From positions 174,484 to 238,483 of the forward strand of contig JAHXHS010000001.1 in the NCBI GenBank assembly GCA_025656455.1: a stretch of DNA of 64,000 nucleotides. The letters run 5' to 3'. Position 1 is the stretch's first letter. Each line of letters starts with the position of its first letter. This stretch comes from Candidatus Thiodiazotropha sp. (ex Epidulcina cf. delphinae). Its GTDB lineage: Bacteria > Pseudomonadota > Gammaproteobacteria > Chromatiales > Chromatiaceae. The position numbers and the translations under genes were made by a program. The notes below the pieces were generated by a model. That model saw only the letters and a program-made list of their open reading frames with translations. It had not been told where the DNA came from and made no database searches. Positions 1 through 7,605 of this stretch are shown piece after piece.

Positions 1-1
1 C

Positions 2-1507
2 TCACAGCTGGAGTCGTTGCGCTCGCCAGATCACATGAAGACAGCCGATCCAGGCAAAGCGCTCAAAGCAACCCTTCGCCCCTATCAACAGACGGGTGTA
101 AACTGGTTATGGCTTCTCTCCGAACTGGGTTTGGGTGCATGCCTGGCGGATGACATGGGGCTGGGAAAGACCATCCAGGTCATCTCACTATTGTTGGGAC
201 TGAAGAAGAAGCATTGTGACAAACCCTCCCTACTGATACTGCCCGCATCCCTGCTCGCCAACTGGAAAACAGAGCTTGAGCGTTTTGCACCCTCGCTGCA
301 CTGCCTGTTTTTACATGGCTCCCAGCTGAACAAAAAGGCAATGGATGCGATGGCGAATGAACGTACCGCCTTAAAGCATATCGATGTCGTGTTGACCACC
401 TATGGCACCCTTATGCGTCAAGTGTGGCTACAACAACAAGCGTGGCAACTGCTGGTGCTGGATGAGGCCCAGGCGATCAAGAACCCGACCGCCAGACAGA
501 GCAAAGCGGTAAAGAAACTCAATGCTAAATCCCGTATTGCCCTGACCGGTACGCCGGTGGAGAACCGCCTGTCAGATCTCTGGTCCCTGTTTGACTTTCT
601 CAACCCCGGCCTGCTGGGATCAGCCAAACGGTTCAAGGCGTTTGTGAAATCACTCTCTGAGCGTGAGAGCGATCAATACGCACCGCTGCGCAATCTAGTA
701 AGCCCCTATATTCTGCGCCGGCTTAAGACTGACCGCTCAATCATCAGCGACCTGCCGGAGAAGACCGAAGTCTCGGCATACTGTGGTCTGAGCAAGACCC
801 AGGCAGCGCAATATCAGCAAGCAGTGAAGCAGATGGCGAACGAGATTGAGAATCTTGACGGCATAAAACGGCGTGGTCTGGTGCTCTCCTACCTGCTACG
901 CTTCAAACAGATCTGTAATCACCCATCACAACTGCTGGGTGATGATGAGTACGATCCGAAAAAGAGTGGGAAATTTCAGCGTCTGGCAGAACTGTGTGAA
1001 GAGATCGCCTCACGCCAGGAAAAGTTGCTGGTCTTTACCCAATTCCGTGAAATGACCACCCCGCTGGCAAGTTTCCTGATGCAGCAATTTGGCCAACCCG
1101 GCCTGGTACTGCATGGAGGCACCCCGATTAAACAGCGGCAAAAGCGGATAGAGCAGTTCCAGGATGAGAAGGGGCCACCGTTTTTTATTCTCTCTCTCAA
1201 GGCAGGCGGGACCGGTCTCAATCTAACCCAGGCATCCCATGTCATCCATTTTGACCGCTGGTGGAATCCGGCAGTGGAAAACCAGGCCACAGACCGCGCT
1301 TTTCGCATTGGCCAGAAAAGAAATGTGCTGGTTCACAAATTTGTCTGTCAGGGAACGGTAGAAGAGAAGATAGACGCCTTGATCAATGAGAAAACGGCGC
1401 TTGCCCATGATCTATTGGAAGCCGGCGCCGATACACTGCTTACAGAGATGGATAACAAGACATTGCTTAATCTGGTATCACTCGACATTGATAAGACACA
1501 AGTTTGA
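2..1507 (+). CDS. SNF2-family DEAD/DEAH-box ATPase, C-terminal part (5' end outside window)
   Basis: The frame is open from base 2, so the real start lies upstream. The visible ~500 residues hold a complete SNF2/RapA-type motor: motif I DDMGLGKT, the Walker B DEAQ box (LVLDEAQAIKNP), motif III LTGTPVENRL, then the second RecA lobe with LKAGGTGLNL and the closing motif RAFRIGQ. Such ATPases translocate on double-stranded DNA to remodel protein-DNA complexes. The next gene, 13 bp downstream on the same strand, encodes a SWIM zinc finger, a domain that bacterial SNF2 proteins often carry or pair with, so the two probably work together. The missing N-terminus could itself contain a SWIM or helicase-associated domain. 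Family assignment is secure; the cellular role is unknown. Confidence 0.93.
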   Translation, partial: SQLESLRSPDHMKTADPGKALKATLRPYQQTGVNWLWLLSELGLGACLADDMGLGKTIQVISLLLGLKKKHCDKPSLLILPASLLANWKTELERFAPSLHCLFLHGSQLNKKAMDAMANERTALKHIDVVLTTYGTLMRQVWLQQQAWQLLVLDEAQAIKNPTARQSKAVKKLNAKSRIALTGTPVENRLSDLWSLFDFLNPGLLGSAKRFKAFVKSLSERESDQYAPLRNLVSPYILRRLKTDRSIISDLPEKTEVSAYCGLSKTQAAQYQQAVKQMANEIENLDGIKRRGLVLSYLLRFKQICNHPSQLLGDDEYDPKKSGKFQRLAELCEEIASRQEKLLVFTQFREMTTPLASFLMQQFGQPGLVLHGGTPIKQRQKRIEQFQDEKGPPFFILSLKAGGTGLNLTQASHVIHFDRWWNPAVENQATDRAFRIGQKRNVLVHKFVCQGTVEEKIDALINEKTALAHDLLEAGADTLLTEMDNKTLLNLVSLDIDKTQV

Positions 1508-1520
1508 TAGGTGAAATAAA

Positions 1521-2546
1521 ATGAGATACGGAGGATGGGCTCCATATGTGCCGGTAGCAAAGCGACGCGCCAATGCAGCCAAAGAGATCAAAAAACTAAC
1601 AAACAAGGGAATGAAAATTGAACCCATTGAGATTCAGGGGCGAAAAATCGCCCGCACATTCTGGGGTGAAGCCTGGTGTAATCATCTGGAAAAATTTAGC
1701 GATTATGAGAACCGCCTACCCAGGGGACGAACCTATGTACGCAACGGTTCGGTCTGTCATCTAGCCATCTACAAGGGCAGAATCGAGGCCATCGTCAGCG
1801 GCTCGGAACTCTACAAAATAAATATTAAAATCGCCCCACTCACCGCAAACAAATGGAAAAAAGTACGCAACCAGTGCGCCGGCCGGATTGGTTCCATGCT
1901 GGAACTCTTACAGGGGCATTTCTCTGATCATGTCATGGAAATAGTGACCGATAAGAACCAGGGACTGTTTCCCAAGCCCAGCGAGATAACGCTCGCCTGC
2001 GACTGCCCGGACTGGGCCGCGATGTGCAAACATATTGCCGCAGTCCTGTATGGTGTCGGCGCCAGGCTGGATCAACAACCGGAACTGCTTTTTCTACTGC
2101 GCAATGTTGATCATCAAGAACTGATTGCAGCAGAACTGGATTTACAGACAGTCACAACCGGGAAAGGAAAACGACGGCGGCTGGCGGAGGCCGATCTCTC
2201 CGATATGTTTGGTGTGGACATGGAAGAATCGGTAAGATCCAGTCGCAAAAAAAGGGCTGTTAGCAAAAAAACAGCCCACACGAAGACTGTTAAAAAGACG
2301 ATTGCCCTGAAGAAAAAGAAAGCGGCATCTGCTCCGACAACAGCATCTGTAAAAAGACTACGCAAACGATTCGGGATGAATGCCTCTCAGTTTGCAAAGC
2401 TGGTTGGCGTGAGTCCGCCGACGATAACCAACTGGGAAAGCGGCCGTGGCAAGCTTAATCTCCGCAGGCATAACCTGGATGCGCTTACCCAAGCGGCTGA
2501 GCTTACACCGGAGCAAGCCATGAAAAAAATAATGCGTAATCGATAA
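1521..2546 (+). CDS. SWIM zinc-finger protein with C-terminal XRE-type helix-turn-helix
   Basis: The 341-residue protein has a SWIM motif CxCx(n)CxH (ACDCPDWAAMCKHIAA, about residues 155-170), a zinc-binding fold found with SNF2 ATPases. It is followed by a long Lys/Ala-rich basic linker (about 240-285) and an XRE/Cro-like helix-turn-helix (about 289-335; FAKLVGVSPPTITNWESG). The SWIM-plus-XRE combination is unusual; the basic linker and HTH suggest direct DNA binding. The ATG at 1521 is used because it follows the SNF2 stop by 13 bp, which fits cotranscription. Likely role: DNA-targeting partner of the upstream SNF2 ATPase. This is inference; no target is visible. Confidence 0.85.
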   Translation: MRYGGWAPYVPVAKRRANAAKEIKKLTNKGMKIEPIEIQGRKIARTFWGEAWCNHLEKFSDYENRLPRGRTYVRNGSVCHLAIYKGRIEAIVSGSELYKINIKIAPLTANKWKKVRNQCAGRIGSMLELLQGHFSDHVMEIVTDKNQGLFPKPSEITLACDCPDWAAMCKHIAAVLYGVGARLDQQPELLFLLRNVDHQELIAAELDLQTVTTGKGKRRRLAEADLSDMFGVDMEESVRSSRKKRAVSKKTAHTKTVKKTIALKKKKAASAPTTASVKRLRKRFGMNASQFAKLVGVSPPTITNWESGRGKLNLRRHNLDALTQAAELTPEQAMKKIMRNR

Positions 2547-2661
2547 GCCATGGTGCAATTTCTTGATCATAGCCAGCATGGGGAAGCAGCTGTCCGTGGC
2601 GAATTGTTACTCCTCGTGAAAAAAAGTGCTTGATAGACCTTGCGCCTGATAACGGTCTGTC

Positions 2662-2805
2662 CTACTCTGTTTCCCCATGAAGGATTCGATCGTACTCCTC
2701 AATGCATCTGTTGGCCACCCTTGCCAAACTCGTGGGGCTGGGTGGTGCGAATGCGTTGTTGCCGACAGCATTCTCACAAAACAGCAACTCCCGGTAATCA
2801 GTCAT
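2662..2805 (-). CDS. Possible small ORF, 47 residues, hypothetical
   Basis: A 47-codon frame starts at ATG 2805 and ends with TAG at 2662-2664. The product (begins MTDYRELLFCENAV, ends IEEYDRILHGETE) has normal protein-like composition with an amphipathic end, but I recognise no family. A palindromic element (2814-3145) begins 9 bp upstream of the ATG, so any native promoter has been displaced. It may be the remnant of a longer gene. Low confidence. Confidence 0.3.
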   Translation of the reverse strand: MTDYRELLFCENAVGNNAFAPPSPTSLARVANRCIEEYDRILHGETE

Positions 2806-2813
2806 TGTCCTAG

Positions 2814-3145
2814 TACTCCGTCAACCTAATAACTTAGGATGCAGCCAGTCAGGAAGCGGCTAGCTGCTAGGCGTGCGAGCGCAGGACTAGCCGTCGCTAA
2901 TTCAAGGGAGCGCAACAACGCAGATGGCCGCTTCCTGGCTGGCCCAAAGGGTGCGCCCCACATCATCCAATGCGGCGTTGCAGTCCTTGAAAAGGGCATG
3001 CCATTCCATCCTTCGGTCCGTAAACGGCACATCCATGTGCCACTTCTCCCTGCGCACTGCGCCCCGGAGGAAGTGCCCTTGGGGTGCGCCTTGCCTTGGA
3101 TGATGTGGGGCACACTGCATCCTAAGTTATTAGGTTGACGGAGTA
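2814..3145. mobile_element. MITE-like palindromic element 1, flanked by CTAG
   Basis: This 332-bp element has perfect 31-bp inverted ends (2814-2844 and 3115-3145) and a CTAG tetranucleotide directly outside each end (2810-2813, 3146-3149). Inside is a second stem (2952-2970 with 3096-3113) and a core at 3001-3050 shared, in opposite orientation, with the element at 9319-9622. The core contains the hairpin GGCACATCCATGTGCC (3026-3041). It has no transposase; short ORFs across it are by-products of the palindrome. The CTAG flanks look like a 4-bp target duplication of the YTAR type used by IS5-group transposases (inference). Confidence 0.8.
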
Positions 3146-3272
3146 CTAGCCCACCGAATCCTTGCTTTCAAGGCCGGATGGGTATTGGCCGCATCAGGCA
3201 GTCAAACAGCATTGACAAGTTTCTCTTCCTTAAGCGAAAAGAGATCTTAAAAGCATTCAATCAACACAGACT

Positions 3273-3566
3273 ATGAGTATCAAGGTGATCAAAGGCCGTC
3301 ATTACATGCTACCGGCCATTTTATATGACCTGCTGATGAACTGGGTGTGGGCCGACTCTGCCGACTTGGAACGTGGCCGCCTGTTATACGAAAACCACTG
3401 CCTGATCTGCCATGATAGTCAGGTACACATACGAAACAATCAAAAAGTACACACCCTGGGTGGCGTCAGCCGGGAAGTGATTCGCTGGTCTGAAGAGCTG
3501 AAACTCACATGGCGCGCTAGTGAAATCAACGATGTCACCCAATACCTTTACCGGACCTTTTACTAA
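3273..3566 (+). CDS. Small monohaem c-type cytochrome
   Basis: The 97-residue product has one haem-attachment motif CLICH (about residues 42-46), preceded by GRLLYENH as in cytochrome c class I domains (G..LY...C..CH). The axial methionine expected near the C-terminus is not obvious, so the haem may have another ligand or the domain may be shortened. A weak hydrophobic stretch (about residues 12-26, ending NWVWADS) could be a signal peptide; an internal ATG at 3306 would place it at the N-terminus and may be the true start. Expected role: periplasmic electron carrier. The partner is unknown. Confidence 0.7.
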   Translation: MSIKVIKGRHYMLPAILYDLLMNWVWADSADLERGRLLYENHCLICHDSQVHIRNNQKVHTLGGVSREVIRWSEELKLTWRASEINDVTQYLYRTFY

Positions 3567-3615
3567 CCCGAACGTAGGTTAGTATCTCGGTAACATCAAA
3601 CATCGAGGTGATCCT

Positions 3616-3840
3616 ATGAGCCTGCACCTGACCTCTTCCGCCTTTTCAGCCGACAACCCCATTCCCTCCCGCTATACCTGCACTGGAGCAGATATCTCCC
3701 CGGCCCTGAGCTGGTCTGGCATTCCGACCGGCGCCCAGAGCCTGGCATTGATTGTGGATGACCCAGATGCCCCCGATCCTGCATACGGAAAAAGCAGGCC
3801 GACACTTTACCACCATGTTCTCCGGCTCACGGTTTGTTGA
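3616..3840 (+). pseudogene. Truncated YbhB/YbcL-type PEBP (Raf kinase inhibitor-like) protein
   Basis: The first ~54 residues match the start of bacterial phosphatidylethanolamine-binding-like proteins: IPSRYTCTGADISPALSW, followed by LALIVDDPDAPDP. The family is normally ~150-180 residues and continues with a WVHW segment and further conserved motifs. Here the frame leaves the family after about 3783 and stops at 3840, overlapping the 3' end of the convergent phosphoribosyltransferase gene by 14 bp. It therefore looks like a 3'-deleted remnant, with the deletion junction between about 3780 and 3827. The upstream AGGTGAT is a normal ribosome-binding site. Confidence 0.8.
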
Positions 3841-4462
3841 TTGCGAAAACATCTTCAAGAATCTGCCTGGGAACCTCGATGGCATGCTGTTGCTTGAGTG
3901 CCCGTGCGAATGCTTCCAAAGACGCAGGATATTCTTTCATTTCCAGCAGGAAACTGCTGACATCCTCCATGACGGCCCAGGGGTAGATCAGCCAGCGCCA
4001 TTCAATCACCTCCTGGGCAAAATAGTCGGGTACGAAGCTGGAAACACGTTTGTAGTGCAGGACGGCTGTCCTGAGTAATGCCGGTTCACCCCGTTCATGT
4101 AAATGTTCTGTTGCTACTCGAAAGGTATCGCCTGAATCACAGACATCATCAACTAAAAGTACCCGTCTGCCTTCAACTTCGGCAGTCAGTGAATAGCGAA
4201 CCTTGGCAATTGGTTCCTTATGAACAGCATGATAGTGTTCGATCTTGAGAGTAGCTAAATCAAACAAATTCAAGCGATCGGAAAGAATCCTGCCCGGCAT
4301 GAGTCCCCCTCGACTGATCGCGACAATAATCTCTGGATCGAAATGATTCTCACGCACCTGCCATGCCAGGTTACGCGCCAGTTGATAGGCCCGATCCCAG
4401 GTAATGAGCTCACAGGGAACCCCTCTATTCCCTTGATTATGAGAATCAGTAGGTTGCACCAA
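3827..4462 (-). CDS. Phosphoribosyltransferase (hypoxanthine/xanthine-guanine type)
   Basis: This 211-residue protein has the PRPP-binding signature VLLVDDVCDSGDT (about residues 99-111) and an upstream IIVAISRGGLMPGRILSD segment typical of type I purine phosphoribosyltransferases. These enzymes transfer phosphoribose from PRPP to a nucleobase in purine salvage. Downstream of the PRT core are ~60 extra residues, including YFAQEVIEWRWLIYPWAV, seen in the archaeal/bacterial Gpt-like subgroup. The exact base specificity cannot be read. Its start overlaps the end of the upstream proline-rich gene by 17 bp, indicating cotranscription. Confidence 0.85.
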   Translation of the reverse strand: MVQPTDSHNQGNRGVPCELITWDRAYQLARNLAWQVRENHFDPEIIVAISRGGLMPGRILSDRLNLFDLATLKIEHYHAVHKEPIAKVRYSLTAEVEGRRVLLVDDVCDSGDTFRVATEHLHERGEPALLRTAVLHYKRVSSFVPDYFAQEVIEWRWLIYPWAVMEDVSSFLLEMKEYPASLEAFARALKQQHAIEVPRQILEDVFAINKP

Positions 4463-4661
4463 GAAACTCTGGTGGAGAAGCCGGTGGAATCTCGATTGGC
4501 GTATCTGGCGGCACCTCTACCGGCGGAGGTTCCATTGGCGCCTCCTCAGGTTGTCCGGGTGGAATACCAGGCGGCACATCAGGCTGAGGTTTCTCCGGTG
4601 GTGTCCCGGGTGGTATATCCTGTTCATCCGGCCGTGGATCTGTATTTATCAATCTCAGCAT
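4446..4661 (-). CDS. Small proline-rich protein, function unknown
   Basis: The 71-residue product is built mostly of PPGxPP, PPPxE and similar repeats with acidic residues (for example PPGTPPEKPQPDVPPG) and is probably disordered. The ATG at 4661 is chosen over longer alternatives because AAGGAG lies 6 bp upstream (4668-4673). The last 17 bp overlap the following phosphoribosyltransferase gene. Polyproline stretches would be expected to stall ribosomes without EF-P, so a leader-like regulatory role is possible, but nothing shows it. Confidence 0.55.
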   Translation of the reverse strand: MLRLINTDPRPDEQDIPPGTPPEKPQPDVPPGIPPGQPEEAPMEPPPVEVPPDTPIEIPPASPPEFLGATY

Positions 4662-4761
4662 AAATAACTCCTTCTTTCGAATACTTTCACTTTGCTCATT
4701 CCCGTTCCCCGCTATTCTATCCCATTGCCGAACCCCCACATAACCTTCCTGGATTGAACAA

Positions 4762-6711
4762 TCATGGTGAATCCTGTTTCGGCCTCACTACCTGGGGACA
4801 GACAGCTGCTATCTCCTGATACACCCGCCAGGGCTGTTCTTCATAGCGCCGGGAGAAGTGGAAAGGGATCAGGTGCTGTACCTGCGCCTCATTGGCTATC
4901 TCTCCACAGGCAAGGGTTGTCAGATGTCCAGTACACCGGGCCTGTGCGCTCTCCTGTTGCAGGAAGGTCGCCTCACAGAAGAAGGTGTGCGCACCCTGTG
5001 CCAATGCCTTTAGCTTGATCCGGTTGTCTAGGGTATCCGCAAAATCTGTGGCATACACCAGCTTGCTGCCCTGGCTTATCAGTATCAGGTCCTCGGCTAG
5101 CTTTGCCACGGTCTCCTCACGGCCATCGGGAAGTCTTATGCTGGCTGTCTCATCACCGGCATAGAGACACGCCTTCAGCTCATTCAGCCAGGGACCGGGT
5201 TCCAGTTGCCGTTCAAGCAATCGCTCCTTGCGCACATTGGTCTGTTTGGTGGGCTCATAGGCAAAGGCCAAGACCGGTGTACCATGATCCAGGGTCACGG
5301 TACGCACGCGGAAAGCGGGCTCCGCCAACAGCACACCCTCTCGCACATTCTCTTCACCACAGGGGTTACAACCCGGCTGCCCGGCCTGTAAACGGTATCT
5401 TTTCAAACAAGCACCATGCAGCTCTGCCACCTCGAAGCGAGGCCCCCGCATTCCGATCCGGTCCCAGTGAATACCACTGATGAGTCCCGCGACGTTGGCT
5501 GCAAGACCTGGTGGACCGTACAGACGACAGACAGTGCTCTCGCCAATGCGGGAACGCAGCAACCAGAGAAAGCCACAGATGTGATCGACATGAGCATGGG
5601 TAATAAAAACATCGCTCACCTGATGGGCAATGCGTGTCGGCAGCCGGGAGCCCTCTCCCAGATCGAACAGCAGGCTGCGCCGCTGATGGCGCAGGCGCAG
5701 ATGCAGCAGCGGATCACCGAAGACACCATTCACCAGTACCGCCATGACAGTTCCCACATGCACCAGAGGCCGCATCCCGCCGTTAGCTTGTATCGCCGCA
5801 TCCGGCAGTAGATCCGGCGGCGGTATATAGCGCACCAGCTTATCGGCAAATGGCTTGCTCGTGGTCAGCAGACCAGCGGCATCACGGCAGGCATCCCGTA
5901 CCAGTAAGGTACCGGTCGGCCGATGAGGGACAGGTAAACGCACGGTGAGTGTCTCGTTTTCCGCCTTGACCACCTCGCCCATCGCCACAGTATGCTCCCG
6001 TTCCAGGAAGGCCACCTGCTTGCCCAGCCAGGCTTCCGGTGCATTACGGGGAGGCGTGCCGAGCAGTTGCAACCGACGCAAAGGGAGTGTGCAATCTTCT
6101 GCCCCACCAAGGTAGTCATCCCAAAGCCGTGTTCGATGCCGGGCACGCCGCATCTTGCCGGGACGGCTGGCCTTTTCTGCAGCCTTGATATAAGCCACCT
6201 CAATACCCAAGCTCTGTAACTCATGCACCAGCAGTGGCGGCTGGGTCAGACGCTGCAATACCAGCAGCAGATCGATATCGGCAGCCTCGACCAGGGAAAC
6301 GAGCAACTCAGCACCGGCAACCCCCCTGGTCACCCCAGGAGTATCCAGTAACAAGGTGCCGGCAGAAACTTCATTAGCCAATCTGCTGACCGCCGACACC
6401 AGGGGCAGGCGAAATCTGGCGGCATCCAGGGAACAGAGCGCATCCATCTTCCTCAGTGACCAACCCGCTTCCACCCAACGCCCCAGACAGACCGCGCCGG
6501 GCGCGCCAAAGACCGGCGAGCCCGGGTCCACACTGAGACAAAAGACCGAGCGTCCCAGACCCGATAACTGCGCTGCCAGACCCGCAGCCAGGGTGGTTTT
6601 GCCGATCCCGGGGTGGCCAAACAGCAATACCCGCCGATCCCGGCTCAACAGATGCCCGGCAATCAAGGCAGGCATAGCCTCGAAGTATGCTGGAGAATCG
6701 GACTGGTTCAT
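4762..6711 (-). CDS. Fusion: Clp1/Grc3-like P-loop (polynucleotide kinase type) domain + RNase Z-type MBL nuclease
   Basis: The 649 residues split into two modules. Residues ~1-290 carry a Walker A loop FGHPGIGKTT (31-40), a LSVDPGSPVFGAPG segment (59-72) in the place of the Clp1/NOL9 D.D.GQ...PG motif, LLLDTPGVTRGVAGAELL (~120-137), and an Arg-rich lid RPGKMRRARHRTRLWDDYL (183-201), the layout of Clp1/Grc3 polynucleotide 5'-kinases. Residues ~310-649 are a tRNase Z/ElaC-like metallo-beta-lactamase: FDLGEGS, HAHVDH (372-377), a Cys pair, YATDFADT, CEATF, GHLTT and HFSRRY, so all metal ligands appear present. Predicted role: trimming RNA 3' ends and acting on RNA 5' ends. RtcB and archease genes lie within 4 kb. 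The kinase activity is inferred by motif only. Confidence 0.82.
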   Translation of the reverse strand: MNQSDSPAYFEAMPALIAGHLLSRDRRVLLFGHPGIGKTTLAAGLAAQLSGLGRSVFCLSVDPGSPVFGAPGAVCLGRWVEAGWSLRKMDALCSLDAARFRLPLVSAVSRLANEVSAGTLLLDTPGVTRGVAGAELLVSLVEAADIDLLLVLQRLTQPPLLVHELQSLGIEVAYIKAAEKASRPGKMRRARHRTRLWDDYLGGAEDCTLPLRRLQLLGTPPRNAPEAWLGKQVAFLEREHTVAMGEVVKAENETLTVRLPVPHRPTGTLLVRDACRDAAGLLTTSKPFADKLVRYIPPPDLLPDAAIQANGGMRPLVHVGTVMAVLVNGVFGDPLLHLRLRHQRRSLLFDLGEGSRLPTRIAHQVSDVFITHAHVDHICGFLWLLRSRIGESTVCRLYGPPGLAANVAGLISGIHWDRIGMRGPRFEVAELHGACLKRYRLQAGQPGCNPCGEENVREGVLLAEPAFRVRTVTLDHGTPVLAFAYEPTKQTNVRKERLLERQLEPGPWLNELKACLYAGDETASIRLPDGREETVAKLAEDLILISQGSKLVYATDFADTLDNRIKLKALAQGAHTFFCEATFLQQESAQARCTGHLTTLACGEIANEAQVQHLIPFHFSRRYEEQPWRVYQEIAAVCPQVVRPKQDSP

Positions 6712-6872
6712 TTGCCTCCCCTATTCTGAGCATAGCGGAAGTGGGAGCTGTTTCTGGTCAGGTTGATATTGTGATAGCTCAGGGATTGAAGGTTCAGCAT
6801 CAGCCTGTTTTTCCGATCATCACCTATGCTTTGAAACAGCGCTGTTTAAACAATAAGCGATATGAGCATAAG

Positions 6873-7553
6873 ATGACGAAACGAATCCCGCTACTGATCC
6901 TGGTAGTTGTGACCTGCGGGGGGACAACCATGGCTGAAACGAACATCCATCAACTACCGGAACCACGCCTGGAAGGCGGCAAGGCCTTGATCGATGTATT
7001 ACAGGAACGCCGATCAATACGGGAATATTCAACACAGCCATTGACCCTGCAAGAGGTTGCCCAACTCCTATGGTCGGCCCAGGGAATCACCTCGCGGGAA
7101 GGCTTTCGAACCGCTCCGTCTGCCGGCGCACTCTATCCCCTGGTATTACATCTGGTAGCCGGAACGGTGGAGGGGCTGGCGTCCGGCAATTATCGGTATG
7201 ATCCACACAGCCATACACTGGAAATGGTTGTTGCCGGTGACCTTCGCCCTGGCCTTGCCCATACCGCATTGGATCAAGGATGGATTCAGCAGGCATCCGC
7301 TGCGGTGGTGATCAGTGCGATTTTTTCACGCACTACCCGGAAATACGGGGACCGTGGCGTCCGATATGCTCACATGGAGGCAGGTTACGCCGGGCAGAAT
7401 CTGTTCCTGCAGGCTGAGGCGATGGGATTGGCCACTGTTGTCGTGGGCGCATTCGATGATGATGCCCTGAAAGCTTTATTGCATCTACCTACGGATGAAC
7501 AACCCCTTTCCATCCTGCCTATCGGCTATCCCAGGCAGGCAATAACGGATTGA
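6873..7553 (+). CDS. SagB-type nitroreductase-family oxidoreductase, exported
   Basis: The 226-residue protein starts at ATG 6873. An upstream in-frame extension to 6687 is rejected because it runs antisense into the neighbouring gene's start and would bury the signal peptide. Residues 1-21 are a signal sequence (KRIPLLILVVV...TTMAE). The mature part has the FMN-binding nitroreductase pattern: RRSIREYS, LLWSAQGIT, RTAPSAGALYPL (SagB-type ThcOx subfamily) and a C-terminal GYP. Family members oxidise or reduce small substrates with FMN; an exported form is typical of a periplasmic paralogue of unknown substrate. It is divergent from the kinase/RNase Z gene and convergent with rtcB. Confidence 0.85.
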   Translation: MTKRIPLLILVVVTCGGTTMAETNIHQLPEPRLEGGKALIDVLQERRSIREYSTQPLTLQEVAQLLWSAQGITSREGFRTAPSAGALYPLVLHLVAGTVEGLASGNYRYDPHSHTLEMVVAGDLRPGLAHTALDQGWIQQASAAVVISAIFSRTTRKYGDRGVRYAHMEAGYAGQNLFLQAEAMGLATVVVGAFDDDALKALLHLPTDEQPLSILPIGYPRQAITD

Positions 7554-7605
7554 CTGCCATGACTAAGCATCGGCGATATCACTGTCGAAACCGCTCATAT
7601 GGCAT

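Noticed and set aside
2826..3138. Several ORFs on both strands inside element 1
   Set aside because: They arise from the palindrome; the same 'protein' motifs recur in the element at 9319-9622 in all frames, with no ribosome-binding sites.
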